Positions 35,339 to 44,461 of a DNA stretch of 64,000 bases are shown piece after piece. The translations under genes were made by a program, and so were the position numbers. The stretch lies in assembly GCA_002901265.1 (NCBI GenBank), contig PPHI01000074.1, positions 186,001 through 250,000 of the forward strand, given 5' to 3'. Every line of letters starts with the position of its first letter. Position 1 is the stretch's first letter. The stretch is from Rhodopirellula baltica (GTDB lineage Bacteria > Planctomycetota > Planctomycetia > Pirellulales > Pirellulaceae). Under the pieces are notes generated by a model. That model worked only from the letters and a program-made list of their open reading frames with translations, was not told the DNA's origin and searched no databases.

Positions 35339-37038
35339 GCGTTGTCAGGCTTGTCAGCGTCTTCATCGACGGGAAAGTGTAACTCTCCCGTCATCGGGTC
35401 GGGACGCAACATCATCGAATCGCTGTCGGGGGTGAATTCTCCATCCCCGGCAATCGGGTGAATCTGCGATCCGGGGGCATCAGGGCCAGACGGATTTTCA
35501 TCACCCAGCAGGTCACCGACATTCAGCGGCACCGCGTCAATTTCGTGATCCAATGCGGTGGCGCCGAATTCGCTTCGCAATTCGGTCAATAAAACATCGT
35601 TGACGCCGGAGCCTTCGATTTCTTCATCGGAGGGGACCGGGTCCAGGTCCAAGTCGCTGACATTGCCGCTGCTTGGCATTTGCACGAAAGGCGAGTCTTC
35701 TGTTTTAGCCTCAGTGATTCTTGACGCGTCGGGAGCGCGAAAGATTTCGTCGACGTTGCCGCGTAGGACTTGCCGGCCGAGTTCGATCGCTTTCTCTTCG
35801 CTCCAGCCATTCTCGCCGACGAACTCGTCAGCCAAAACGCGGGCAAGGATGCGACGGTACATGTCGAATTTGGGCAGGACGAATTCCAGCTTATAGGCGT
35901 CGCTGTAGTAGCCGATTTGTTTGTTGCGTGGGACGGCTTCCAAGCGAGCAGCGGCATCACGGTGAATGAACGACGGTGTGTTGCTATACCACCAGTGGCC
36001 GTTGGTGATCACGTTGGGGAAGATCCAGCTGTAGCTGACCAGTTCTTGGTTAGTCACGCTGGCCAACACCGAGACAGGGAACTTGACTTTCGGAAACGTG
36101 TTGAACAGGTGGCGGTACTGAATCAATGACACGCGGCTGTCATAGAGGTCTTGGCCTTGAAAGACGCCGCCGGGGTACACACCGCGGTTGACGCCGATCA
36201 TCAAGTCGAACGGCAAACCGAATTCGTCACATAGTTCAGCGAGGGTCCAGAAGACTCGCCGCGACAGAGCGGCGATGTCTTCCGCGTTTGCTTGAACGCC
36301 ATTGCTAAGAACCGAATCGAGTGCCTTTTGTGCGCGGCCGTCGCTCACCATCATTGGTTGGAACGTCGGCGGGATCGAAATCGCACAGGCCCGGGCGCCT
36401 TTTGAAACGAAGTGCACGAAGCGTTGTCGGATCGCGGCACGCAGGCTGTTGAGTGATCCGTCCAGCGAAACGCCGCTGCAGCGTTCGAGGCGATCTTGGA
36501 CTTCGGGTTTGGCGAGGTGGAACACCAAGTCATCCGTGCGTAGGCAAGGGATGTAAGTGTTGGTGTCAAAACCGTCCAGGTCGTCGTCGAAATCGTTGGT
36601 CAAAAAGACGGCTTCGACGTTGCTGTGATCAAGAACGGTTTGGGCCCAATTGGCCGATGCCATTTTTTCTTCGGATCGATCGTACAACGCTTCCCAGTTG
36701 TCAGGCGTGATCGCGTCGTCGGTAAAGTCAAAGAACTCGCGGCAGATTTGCAGGAGCCAGTGGTAGTTCGCAGTGTTGGTGATATTTCCCAGGCCGTTCA
36801 CCATGCGGCGAACCAACTCGCGGGGCTCGATGCCGGGCTCTTCGATTTCCAGGCGTGGCATGCCCGCCGAGTGGACCAGCTCGGTGTAGTAGTGGTATCC
36901 GAGGATGTCAGCCAGGGTGCGCGAGCCAGCCGAGTGCGGATTGATGTGGGTGTGCGGGTCCACCAACCGGATGGCGGAAATGGCTTGGTAGATGGTTTCG
37001 CGTGCCGACGAAAGATCGCGTGTCGGTTGAGCTGCCAT
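35335..37038 (-). CDS. Glucuronate isomerase-like (UxaC family) protein with acidic C-terminal extension
   Basis: About 567 residues from the ATG at 37038; an upstream start at 37095 is less likely. Residues 1-420 or so are an amidohydrolase-fold UxaC-like domain with the metal motif VDPHTHINPHS near the start, WALYDRSEEKMA-like helices, and a metal-ligand region MIGVNRGVYPGGVFQ. Classic UxaC enzymes isomerise glucuronate or galacturonate, but this member is divergent, so the substrate is unclear. The last 120 residues form a low-complexity acidic tail (for example DLDLDPVPSDEEIEGSG and GDENPSGPDAPGSQIHP) without known domains. There are no uronate genes nearby. It converges on leuA. Confidence 0.75.
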   Translation of the reverse strand: MAAQPTRDLSSARETIYQAISAIRLVDPHTHINPHSAGSRTLADILGYHYYTELVHSAGMPRLEIEEPGIEPRELVRRMVNGLGNITNTANYHWLLQICREFFDFTDDAITPDNWEALYDRSEEKMASANWAQTVLDHSNVEAVFLTNDFDDDLDGFDTNTYIPCLRTDDLVFHLAKPEVQDRLERCSGVSLDGSLNSLRAAIRQRFVHFVSKGARACAISIPPTFQPMMVSDGRAQKALDSVLSNGVQANAEDIAALSRRVFWTLAELCDEFGLPFDLMIGVNRGVYPGGVFQGQDLYDSRVSLIQYRHLFNTFPKVKFPVSVLASVTNQELVSYSWIFPNVITNGHWWYSNTPSFIHRDAAARLEAVPRNKQIGYYSDAYKLEFVLPKFDMYRRILARVLADEFVGENGWSEEKAIELGRQVLRGNVDEIFRAPDASRITEAKTEDSPFVQMPSSGNVSDLDLDPVPSDEEIEGSGVNDVLLTELRSEFGATALDHEIDAVPLNVGDLLGDENPSGPDAPGSQIHPIAGDGEFTPDSDSMMLRPDPMTGELHFPVDEDADKPDNA

Positions 37039-37293
37039 GAGAATGCCAATCAGGGAGTGCGAATCACGAAGATAAACTAGATCGTCAGAGGACACTTTCG
37101 CCCCCCACGGAACTGTTCAAATTGTCAACAATTCTTCGCGGCAACGCGAGGCGCTGGTACCGGTTTTGTCGGCACGATCGCAAGAAATGCGGCCGATTGC
37201 TTAAAAAAAACTTGCCGATCCCAGAACGCACCGCGCTAGAATGGTCGTTTTGTGACGTTCATTCGATTTCTGCCGGAGAAGAGACTGCCGCCG

Positions 37294-38994
37294 ATGGATC
37301 AGTCGTCAGAAGGTCAGGTGCCACCCCATCCAGAGCAAGCGGAGAATCGATTCACCGCTTCTGATGCGAGTGATGGCGGGAATGGTTGCACCAGCGATCA
37401 GCCCAGCTCTGAAGTGACAGAGCAGGGCACTTCCGAGCAGGGCACTTCTATCCCATCGCAGGACGGAGTGCGTCGCAAGCTGATTTTTCACCGCTTTGAT
37501 CCCGGTAAAGTCGGACCTCGGATGCACCATTTCGAGTCCTCGTCAATTGAACCGGACGAAATTGAAGCAGCTGGTATCGACAGGTCTTCAGCAGACATGC
37601 AATCGTCACCGGTTGAGGAAGGTGAGCCGAGTCAGCAGCAAGACCTTCAGCAGCAGCCAGAGCCGGTGCGGATTGTGCCACCGTCTCGAACGCTCGGACC
37701 GCCAATCTATGCGGCCAGGCTGACCCCTGTGGAGCCGAACGCCAGCGTGATCGCGAGTAGCGACACTGACGGTCAAATCAAAGTGCGGCACGCGCCATCG
37801 ATCAATACTCGTCGCGAAGTGGCGATGGAGATGGATCCGCATCGCCATCGGAGTGCCGCGGTCAACGCGTTTCAACAAGGCTTGGTGATGATGGTCACCG
37901 TCTTGTCCGTACTCGCGGCCGCGTGGTTTGTCGTGCCCGGTATTGTCGAGCGTATTCGCTATGCCCAATACCGCGGGCAATTGCGTGCCGAGTTTGAAGT
38001 CGCCAGTCAGGGATTGAAAGACGTCTCGTTGGATTCGATTTCGCAGGCCTATCAAATGGTCAGCGCCGCTGTCGGTCCGAGTGTGGTTCACATCGATGTC
38101 CGACGGGCGACACATCACAAGATCATCCACGACGACATTCCCGGTGCACCCGCGATCTTGGTTTCTGATCAAGGCAGCGGTGTTGTTGTCGATGCGGACG
38201 GATACATCTTGACCAACCGGCACGTCGTTGCCGAAAGCGACGAAATTGTCGTGACGCTTAGCGATGGGCAACGGCTTGATGGAGTTGTGGTTGGAACCGA
38301 CGAACTGACCGACTTGGCATTGTTGAAGGTCAATTCAAGTGGACTGATCCCGATCCCTTGGGGTGATAGCGAGCGGATTCGTGTTGGGTCGCCAGTGTGG
38401 GCGATCGGCAGTCCGTTCGGCCTCGATCGAACAGTGACGTTCGGAATCTTGAGTGGCAAGCATCGGGTCGTTCGTGCCAAGGATCGTTACCAGGATTTTA
38501 TGCAGAGCGATGTCGCGGTTAATCCCGGCAATAGTGGTGGCCCGTTGGTCGATTCGCATGGGACGATGATCGGTATCAATACCGCGATCGTTGGCGATAC
38601 CTATCAAGGTGTCAGCTTTGCGATCCCGAGTACTGTTGCCAAGAAAATCTATGCACAGCTTCGTGAACACGGGAAAATCGAACGCGGGTGGCTCGGCGTT
38701 TCGCTGGCCGAGGTTCCTGACGATCAACTTCCCAATTCAAATCATCGTGTCCGCGGCGCGCTGATCGCAGGAATCGCTGATTCCCGATCGGGGGCGGCCC
38801 AAGCCGGACTTCAGTCGGGGGACATCGTCGTCGAAGTGGATGGTGAAGTGGTTCGTGACGTCGATCATCTGATGCAGGTCATTGGAAATACCATGGCCGG
38901 GAGTCGGATGAAACTGTTTGTCAGTCGCGAGGGCGAAGAGCTGATGTTTGACGTGAAGCTCGGTCTACGTCCGGCGACGCTTTCACGCCATTAG
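37294..38994 (+). CDS. HtrA/DegP-family serine protease with one transmembrane anchor and a PDZ domain
   Basis: A 566-residue periplasmic quality-control protease from the ATG at 37294, preceded by GGAGAAGAG. A long, acidic and glutamine-rich N-terminal cytoplasmic part of about 190 residues includes the duplicated EQGTSEQGTS. One transmembrane helix (MMVTVLSVLAAAWFVVPGIV) follows near residue 200. The trypsin-like domain has the triad His in ILTNRHVVAESDE, Asp in ELTDLALLKV and Ser in VNPGNSGGPLVDS. A single PDZ domain (GWLGVSLAEVPDDQ, then AGLQSGDIVVEVDGE) ends the protein, as in DegS-like proteases. A possible promoter, TTGCCG with TAGAAT 19 bases on, lies at 37212-37242. Confidence 0.93.
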   Translation: MDQSSEGQVPPHPEQAENRFTASDASDGGNGCTSDQPSSEVTEQGTSEQGTSIPSQDGVRRKLIFHRFDPGKVGPRMHHFESSSIEPDEIEAAGIDRSSADMQSSPVEEGEPSQQQDLQQQPEPVRIVPPSRTLGPPIYAARLTPVEPNASVIASSDTDGQIKVRHAPSINTRREVAMEMDPHRHRSAAVNAFQQGLVMMVTVLSVLAAAWFVVPGIVERIRYAQYRGQLRAEFEVASQGLKDVSLDSISQAYQMVSAAVGPSVVHIDVRRATHHKIIHDDIPGAPAILVSDQGSGVVVDADGYILTNRHVVAESDEIVVTLSDGQRLDGVVVGTDELTDLALLKVNSSGLIPIPWGDSERIRVGSPVWAIGSPFGLDRTVTFGILSGKHRVVRAKDRYQDFMQSDVAVNPGNSGGPLVDSHGTMIGINTAIVGDTYQGVSFAIPSTVAKKIYAQLREHGKIERGWLGVSLAEVPDDQLPNSNHRVRGALIAGIADSRSGAAQAGLQSGDIVVEVDGEVVRDVDHLMQVIGNTMAGSRMKLFVSREGEELMFDVKLGLRPATLSRH

Positions 38995-39203
38995 GTTCTG
39001 CACCTCGATTTCGGTCGGCCATATTGCTTCGGTGTTGTAGCGTTGTGTCGCCCCCCTTGCCGCTGTTGCGGTCTGGGCAACGACACTGTGACTGATGAGA
39101 CAAATTGGCAATCGAAATAAGTTCTTTTGTCATCTATAATCTTCCACTCGATCGATTCGAGGTTGGTCGTATCCCTCCGCACTCTCGTACCCCACCTAGT
39201 ATT

Positions 39204-40394
39204 GTGAAACGGTTGTTCCCGCGCTTGCTTTGCCTGTCGGTTTCTTTGGTTGTCTCATTCGCGGTCGCCAATTGTCATGGCGAAGACGCCGTGCCTGGTA
39301 TCGCCAAAGAGAAACCCGCTGACGGGCCATTCGTCAAAGTTGATGACGGATACATGGTCCCTTATGCGTTTCGGATTCCCGGAACAGACAAGACCATCGA
39401 CATGATTCCGGTGCCTGGTGGCGAGTTTCAGCTCGGCAGTCCCGAAGGTGAAGTAGGTCGTCGCGAGGATGAAGGTCCACAAATCACCGTCAAGGTTGAT
39501 CCGATGTGGGTCGCCAAAACGGAAGTCACTTGGGGACAGTACAAGGAATACATGGACTTGTACGCGATTTTCAAAGACTTCGAAGCTGACGGTGTTCGCG
39601 CCGTGAATGACGGGAACAAGGTTGACGCGATCACCGCGCCGACCGAACTCTACGAACCAACGTTTACGTTCGAGTACGGTCAAGATCCCAAGCAACCTGC
39701 GGTCACAATGACACAGTATTCAGCGCAGCAATTCACAAAGTGGCTGAGCTTGGTGAGTGGCCAACAATACCGTTTGCCGACCGAAGCGGAATGGGAATAC
39801 GCCGCACGTGGCGGAACCAAGACAGCGTACTCTTGGGGCGACAGCGCTGGCGACATTGATGATTATGCGTGGTACTTCGACAACGCCGATGACGGTCAGG
39901 TTCCTGTCGCGAGCAAGAAACCCAACCCGTTCGGTTTGTACGACATGCACGGCAACGTCGCGGAGTGGACCGTCAATGCATACACCGAAGATGGGTATGC
40001 AGGCTTCGCCGATCAAAAAGATTTGAATGCGGTCGATGTCGTTGTCTGGCCTGAGTTTCCTTCGCCTTGTGTTTTGCGTGGTGGCAGTTGGGAATTCGAC
40101 GCGGAGGACCTGCGTAGTTCGGCCCGCTTGGCGAGCAATGACGAAGAATGGAAGGCTGATGATCCGAACTTTCCACGCAGCCCTTGGTGGTTGACCAGCG
40201 ATCCGTCGCGTGGGGTGGGATTCCGGGTGTTCCGTTCCTACAAGCCACTTGCCCAAGACAAAATCACGAAGTTCTGGGAAGCGCAGGCCGAAGATACGAT
40301 TTTGGATGTGAAGTCACGTATCGAAGGTGGCCGTGGTGGCATGGGCTTGGTCGACAAGGATTTGCCCAAGGCAATTGAAGACGCGAAAAAATAG
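39204..40394 (+). CDS. Formylglycine-generating enzyme (SUMF1)-like exported protein
   Basis: A 396-residue protein from the GTG at 39204, which starts a signal peptide (MKRLFPRLLCLSVSLVVSFA). The rest is the FGE-sulfatase domain: PVPGGEFQLGSPEGEVGRRE, the W-rich PMWVAKTEVTWGQYKEYM, RLPTEAEWEYAARGGTKTAY, YDMHGNVAEWTVNAY, and VLRGGSWEFDAEDLRSSARL to GVGFRVFRS. True FGE enzymes use two copper-binding cysteines near the C-terminus to make formylglycine in sulfatases; I do not see that pair here, so this may be a sugar- or ligand-binding paralogue rather than an active maturase. Planctomycetes have many sulfatases, but none is nearby. A terminator follows. Confidence 0.88.
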   Translation: MKRLFPRLLCLSVSLVVSFAVANCHGEDAVPGIAKEKPADGPFVKVDDGYMVPYAFRIPGTDKTIDMIPVPGGEFQLGSPEGEVGRREDEGPQITVKVDPMWVAKTEVTWGQYKEYMDLYAIFKDFEADGVRAVNDGNKVDAITAPTELYEPTFTFEYGQDPKQPAVTMTQYSAQQFTKWLSLVSGQQYRLPTEAEWEYAARGGTKTAYSWGDSAGDIDDYAWYFDNADDGQVPVASKKPNPFGLYDMHGNVAEWTVNAYTEDGYAGFADQKDLNAVDVVVWPEFPSPCVLRGGSWEFDAEDLRSSARLASNDEEWKADDPNFPRSPWWLTSDPSRGVGFRVFRSYKPLAQDKITKFWEAQAEDTILDVKSRIEGGRGGMGLVDKDLPKAIEDAKK

Positions 40395-40781
40395 GCGTCT
40401 GAAATTCGATATTTTTCATCCCCACCTGTGCGGAGCGAATGGTCTTCCGTGCGGGTGGGTTTTGTTTTTCCGTCGCATCGCTAAATTCGCCAGCGAAGGC
40501 CTATTTGCTGACGTTTGTAGGGATTGCGAGGCTTAGGAAAGCCGTTCGGTGAAGTCGTCCGCGGGGCCACTGAACTTCGACGAGGGCGTCAGGAGTGTTC
40601 CGGGCGGTGACAACGCAAATCTCGCCTTTCCAAACGCCAGTCCTAACATAAACTTTGGCAAATACCATCCGATCGGTTGAATTGCTTGTTCGCAAAGAGG
40701 GGCCAGTGCGAACCGCTCGACTGATGGATCTGTCCACGCTTTAAATCCAATTCCCATCACACCTCACTCTGGACGAACCCC
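40395..40781. other. Intergenic region between the FGE-like gene and asd
   Basis: About 390 bp. The left part holds the terminator described separately. Two minus-strand frames (40501-40737 and 40533-40760) are open, one with a fairly protein-like sequence (EICVVTARNTPDALVEVQWP), but neither has a ribosome binding site or known family. I do not call a gene here. Confidence 0.45.
40421..40466 (+). terminator. Probable Rho-independent terminator of the FGE-like gene
   Basis: CCCACCTGTGCGG at 40421-40433 can pair with CCGTGCGGGTGGG at 40447-40459 with three G-U pairs, followed by the T-rich TTTTGTTTTT. It begins 26 bases after the stop codon. Confidence 0.7.
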
Positions 40782-41798
40782 GTGCACGATACCTTGGCTG
40801 TCGTAGGTGCCACTGGCGCTGTCGGACGTATTGTTTTGCAGCAGCTTGAAACCCGCGACTTTCCTTACAAACGCCTTAAATTGCTGGCGTCGCAGCGCAG
40901 CGTTGGACAAGAGGTTTTCGTCAAAGGCGAGAAGATCAAAATCGAGTTGCTCGCCCCTGGCGCGTTTGAGGATGTCGATTTGGTAATCGCCAGCACGCCG
41001 GACGAGGTGTCGGCCGAGTTCGCACCGTATGCTGTTAAGGAAGGTGCGATCGTTGTCGATGAAAGCGGCTATTGGCGAATGGACCCGACGGTTCCATTGA
41101 TCGTTCCTGAAGTCAACCCCGAAGCGATCGCCGGTCATCAAGGCATCATCGCAAGCCCGAACTGCAGCACCACGCAGATGGTGGTCGCGCTTTCGCCGCT
41201 GCACAAAGCGTGCAAGATCAAACGTGTGGTTGTCAGCACGTACCAGGCAACAAGCGGTGCAGGGTTGGCTGGCAACGTCGAGTTAATGACCAGCACGCAA
41301 AAGGTCCTCGATGGCGAAACACCGTCGTGTAAGACGTTCCAATACCCGATCGGATTCAATTTGATCCCGCAGATCGGTGGCGAGAAGTACGAAGGCTACA
41401 CCAGCGAAGAAATGAAGATGGTGTACGAGACTCGCAAGATCATGGGCGATGAATCGATTCAAGTTTGCCCGACCGCGGTCCGTGTGCCAGTAACGATCGG
41501 TCACAGTGAATCGATTTTGGTCGAGACCGAAGAGCCGCTTTCGGTTGAAAAAGCGAAAGAGTTGTTCCACGCTGCTCCCGGTATCACGGTCGTTGACGAT
41601 CTGCCCAACAAGCGTTATCCGATGCCACGCGATTGCGATGGCAAAGACGACGTCTTTGTGGGCCGTATTCGCCGTGACATCAGTGGCGATGGACATGGCA
41701 TTGCGTTTTGGTGCGTCAGCGACAACTTGCGTAAGGGCGCTGCGACCAATGCGGTTCAGATCGCCGAGTTGTTGCAGCAAACTGTCGCTTCGGTTTGA
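40782..41798 (+). CDS. asd: Aspartate-semialdehyde dehydrogenase
   Basis: NADP-dependent enzyme that makes aspartate semialdehyde for lysine/diaminopimelate, threonine and methionine synthesis. The 338-residue length is typical. The N-terminal nucleotide-binding loop is VVGATGAVGRIVLQQL, the catalytic cysteine is in ASPNCSTTQMVVAL near residue 128, and substrate-binding motifs YQATSGAG and RVPVTIGHSES follow. The frame starts with a GTG at 40782. The stop overlaps or abuts the start of truA, suggesting shared transcription. Confidence 0.96.
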   Translation: MHDTLAVVGATGAVGRIVLQQLETRDFPYKRLKLLASQRSVGQEVFVKGEKIKIELLAPGAFEDVDLVIASTPDEVSAEFAPYAVKEGAIVVDESGYWRMDPTVPLIVPEVNPEAIAGHQGIIASPNCSTTQMVVALSPLHKACKIKRVVVSTYQATSGAGLAGNVELMTSTQKVLDGETPSCKTFQYPIGFNLIPQIGGEKYEGYTSEEMKMVYETRKIMGDESIQVCPTAVRVPVTIGHSESILVETEEPLSVEKAKELFHAAPGITVVDDLPNKRYPMPRDCDGKDDVFVGRIRRDISGDGHGIAFWCVSDNLRKGAATNAVQIAELLQQTVASV

Positions 41799-41806
41799 AC
41801 GAACCG

Positions 41807-42619
41807 GTGAGCCGTACGTTTGCACTCGTCATTGCGTATGACGGCACGGACTACTCCGGTTGGCAGGTCCAGCCGGAGCAACCGACGATTCAGGGAACGC
41901 TGCAAACGTCCATTCGGCGGAGCACCGGTCAGGAAGTCAGTGTGATCGGAAGTGGTCGCACTGACGCCGGCGTGCATGCCTTCGGTCAGGTCGCCAGTTG
42001 TCGTTTTCCGAACTGGACTGCCTCGACAGAGGCTTTGTTGCGCGCAATCAATTCGCGGTTGCCAAGCGCAATCGTGGTCAACGAAGTTCACGAAGCCGAT
42101 CCGGATTTCCACGCCATCCGAGATGCTTTGGGGAAACGCTATCGTTACCAAATTCAGGTTCGCCATCAGCGAAATCCGTTCGAGCACCGCTACCGTTGGC
42201 GATTGCGGCGGGTTGTCGATGTGGAGTTGATGAAGATTGCTGCAAAAAAGGTCATTGGGCACCGTGACTTTTCCAGCTTCGAATCGGCCGGTGCGGAGCG
42301 GAAATCCTCCGTCCGGGATGTTAGAGACTGTGTGGTAGTCCCTTCGCCCGATTTCGAGCAGACGGGGCATCTTGCGATCGAGGTGGAAGCCAATGGTTTT
42401 CTTTACAACATGGTGCGTAATATTGTCGGCACTCTGGTCGAAGTAGGGATGGGGAAGCAACCGCCCGATTGGATCGACGACGTGCTCGAGCAAAAGAATC
42501 GGATCTATGCCGGGCCGACGGCGCCGCCGCAGGGATTGTTTTTAAAGCACGTTCACTACCTGCCAGGGTATCGCAGCACAATCACACCGGATCGACACCT
42601 GCCTTTAACAGGTTCTTAA
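41807..42619 (+). CDS. truA: tRNA pseudouridine(38-40) synthase
   Basis: Modifies uridines 38, 39 and 40 of the anticodon stem-loop. The 270-residue product starts at a GTG (41807); a TTG at 41795, overlapping the asd stop, would add four residues. The family start LVIAYDGTDYSGWQVQPEQ is near the N-terminus, the catalytic aspartate lies in GSGRTDAGVHA, and the second-half motifs RYRYQIQ, GHRDFSSFESAG and EVEANGFLYNMVRNIVGTL are all present. It follows asd directly and is probably co-transcribed. Confidence 0.96.
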   Translation: MSRTFALVIAYDGTDYSGWQVQPEQPTIQGTLQTSIRRSTGQEVSVIGSGRTDAGVHAFGQVASCRFPNWTASTEALLRAINSRLPSAIVVNEVHEADPDFHAIRDALGKRYRYQIQVRHQRNPFEHRYRWRLRRVVDVELMKIAAKKVIGHRDFSSFESAGAERKSSVRDVRDCVVVPSPDFEQTGHLAIEVEANGFLYNMVRNIVGTLVEVGMGKQPPDWIDDVLEQKNRIYAGPTAPPQGLFLKHVHYLPGYRSTITPDRHLPLTGS

Positions 42620-42760
42620 CATTATTTGGGGCCTGATACCCGATAATGCGTTGGCACGCTTTTCCGATGACTCGGAGAATGGCAGAGAGTGCCGACCGAA
42701 ATACAAGAGCCAGGGCGATGGCGGTTCCTTCGGTCGACTCAAACGAGTTCCCAACAACCC

Positions 42761-44257
42761 ATGTCGGTCAAGACAACAGCACCCGAACCGGTTCTCGATG
42801 ACGCGACGCGCGATTTCGTGCGACGGTCGATGCATGCCGGTTTGGTCGAACTGGCGGACATCAAAAAAGTTGTCGTGTCCCTGATGGCGGAGGACATGCG
42901 ATTTTCGCCCGAGCGATTGGCGGACGGTTTAGTCGGGGCAAACTTGCTGACGCCTTGGCAAGCACGCAAATTGCTGACCGGCAAAGCGAAAGGCTTTCAC
43001 CTCGGCAATTACAAGCTGATGCGGCCGCTTGGCAAAGGCGGCATGGGCGTCGTGTTCTTAGCCAAACATTCGGTGATGAACCGTTTGATGGCGTTGAAGA
43101 TCTTGCCTGCCGAAGCATCCAAAGACGCTCGCCGGATTGAGCGGTTCAAGGAAGAAGCTCGCGCGTCGGCAAAGCTCGAGCATCCCAATATTGTCCAGGC
43201 GTTCGATTTCTCCGAAGCCGATGGCAAGCTTTACATTGTCATGGAGTACATCGAGGGCGTCGACTTGCATCGTGCGGTGGTTCGCGATGGAGTGATGTCG
43301 CCGGCCGAGTCGCTTGACGCGATGATCCAGTCCACCGATGCACTCGCGCACGCACATCAGCGTGGCATCGTTCACCGAGACATCAAACCGTCCAACTTGT
43401 TACTTCGCGCCGATGGCGTGATCAAGGTGAGCGACATGGGGTTGGCGCGAATCGGTTATTCCGCCGGCAGCAGTGACTCGCCCAATCGATTGACCGGGAC
43501 GGCTGATTTCATCGCCCCCGAGCAAGCGATCGACAGCCAGACGGTCGATGCTCGTGCGGATATCTATTCGCTCGGGTGCACTTGGTATTTTTTACTCTGT
43601 GGGCGCCCACCGTTTACGGGCAGCAACGTTGCCCAGCGGCTGGCGAAGCATCAGACAGCTCCGGTTCCGACGGTTTCGGCAGTGAGGCCGGATTGTCCGA
43701 AAGCGATTGCCGAACTGATCCAGAAAATGATGGCGAAGCGGCCCGAGGATCGTCCCGCGTCTGCGGCAGAGCTTCTGCCGCAATTAAAACGCCTGCGTGG
43801 GACGGTTGCCAAAGGCGGCGATTTATCAGGCCGGCATATCTCGTCCCGAGTCGCGACTGAGGACATTCCCAGTCCCAGCTCAATCGACGACAGCGGGCCT
43901 TTGAAGGATTCGAGTACTTCGACGATGTCCGATTCGTTGGACATCGACTTTGGGAGTCTGCCTCCGGTCGATCTCTCGACGTTACCGCAAGCACCAGTTT
44001 CGCCGCTCTCGACGTCACAGCAATTCAAAAATCCCTCGGCGCGTCCGGCTGCTGCGGCAGCAGGAAAATCGGCCCCCGCGACGACAAGCGGTGACACGTC
44101 GCAGAGCATCTTGTTGGGGGTCGGCCTGGCGCTTTCCACGTTGGCTTTGCTGGTCGTCGTCGGGATTACGTTCTATCAGCTAACGAAAGAAGAGAAGAAA
44201 GAGCGACCGCTGCGTTCGATGGAGAGCGGGAAAGAGATCGTTGTGTTGCAAGATTAA
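42761..44257 (+). CDS. Serine/threonine protein kinase with C-terminal membrane anchor
   Basis: A Hanks-type kinase of 498 residues from the ATG at 42761. After about 80 residues typical of planctomycete kinases, the kinase domain shows the P-loop LGKGGMGVVFLAKH, the lysine of ALKILPAEAS, the catalytic loop IVHRDIKPSNLLL, DMGLARI in place of the usual DFG, and the APE-like IAPEQAID. A proline- and serine-rich linker follows the kinase domain, then a transmembrane helix (ILLGVGLALSTLALLVVVGIT) and a short basic tail. The kinase would face the cytoplasm. An FHA protein, a likely phosphothreonine reader, is encoded 200 bp downstream. Confidence 0.92.
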   Translation: MSVKTTAPEPVLDDATRDFVRRSMHAGLVELADIKKVVVSLMAEDMRFSPERLADGLVGANLLTPWQARKLLTGKAKGFHLGNYKLMRPLGKGGMGVVFLAKHSVMNRLMALKILPAEASKDARRIERFKEEARASAKLEHPNIVQAFDFSEADGKLYIVMEYIEGVDLHRAVVRDGVMSPAESLDAMIQSTDALAHAHQRGIVHRDIKPSNLLLRADGVIKVSDMGLARIGYSAGSSDSPNRLTGTADFIAPEQAIDSQTVDARADIYSLGCTWYFLLCGRPPFTGSNVAQRLAKHQTAPVPTVSAVRPDCPKAIAELIQKMMAKRPEDRPASAAELLPQLKRLRGTVAKGGDLSGRHISSRVATEDIPSPSSIDDSGPLKDSSTSTMSDSLDIDFGSLPPVDLSTLPQAPVSPLSTSQQFKNPSARPAAAAAGKSAPATTSGDTSQSILLGVGLALSTLALLVVVGITFYQLTKEEKKERPLRSMESGKEIVVLQD

Positions 44258-44461
44258 CGATCCACTTTGATGTTTCGGTGAAGAGCAGGGCGTTGGATGA
44301 TCCCTTTGGGCCGGTTTTGGTGAGGTGATTGGCCACCGTAGCAAGGGTTTCGTTGGCTGGGTGACGGACTTAGGCACTCGCATCTTGAGCACGGTCCGTC
44401 TATGATCCCTGGGTAAATTCCAGGTCCCCCCATCGAATTCGTGACCCGCTTATCTGACCCA

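Noticed and set aside
40501-40760. Two overlapping minus-strand frames upstream of asd
   Set aside because: One contains a protein-like stretch, but the start codons have no ribosome binding sites and the region lies between a terminator and the asd start. Kept as intergenic.
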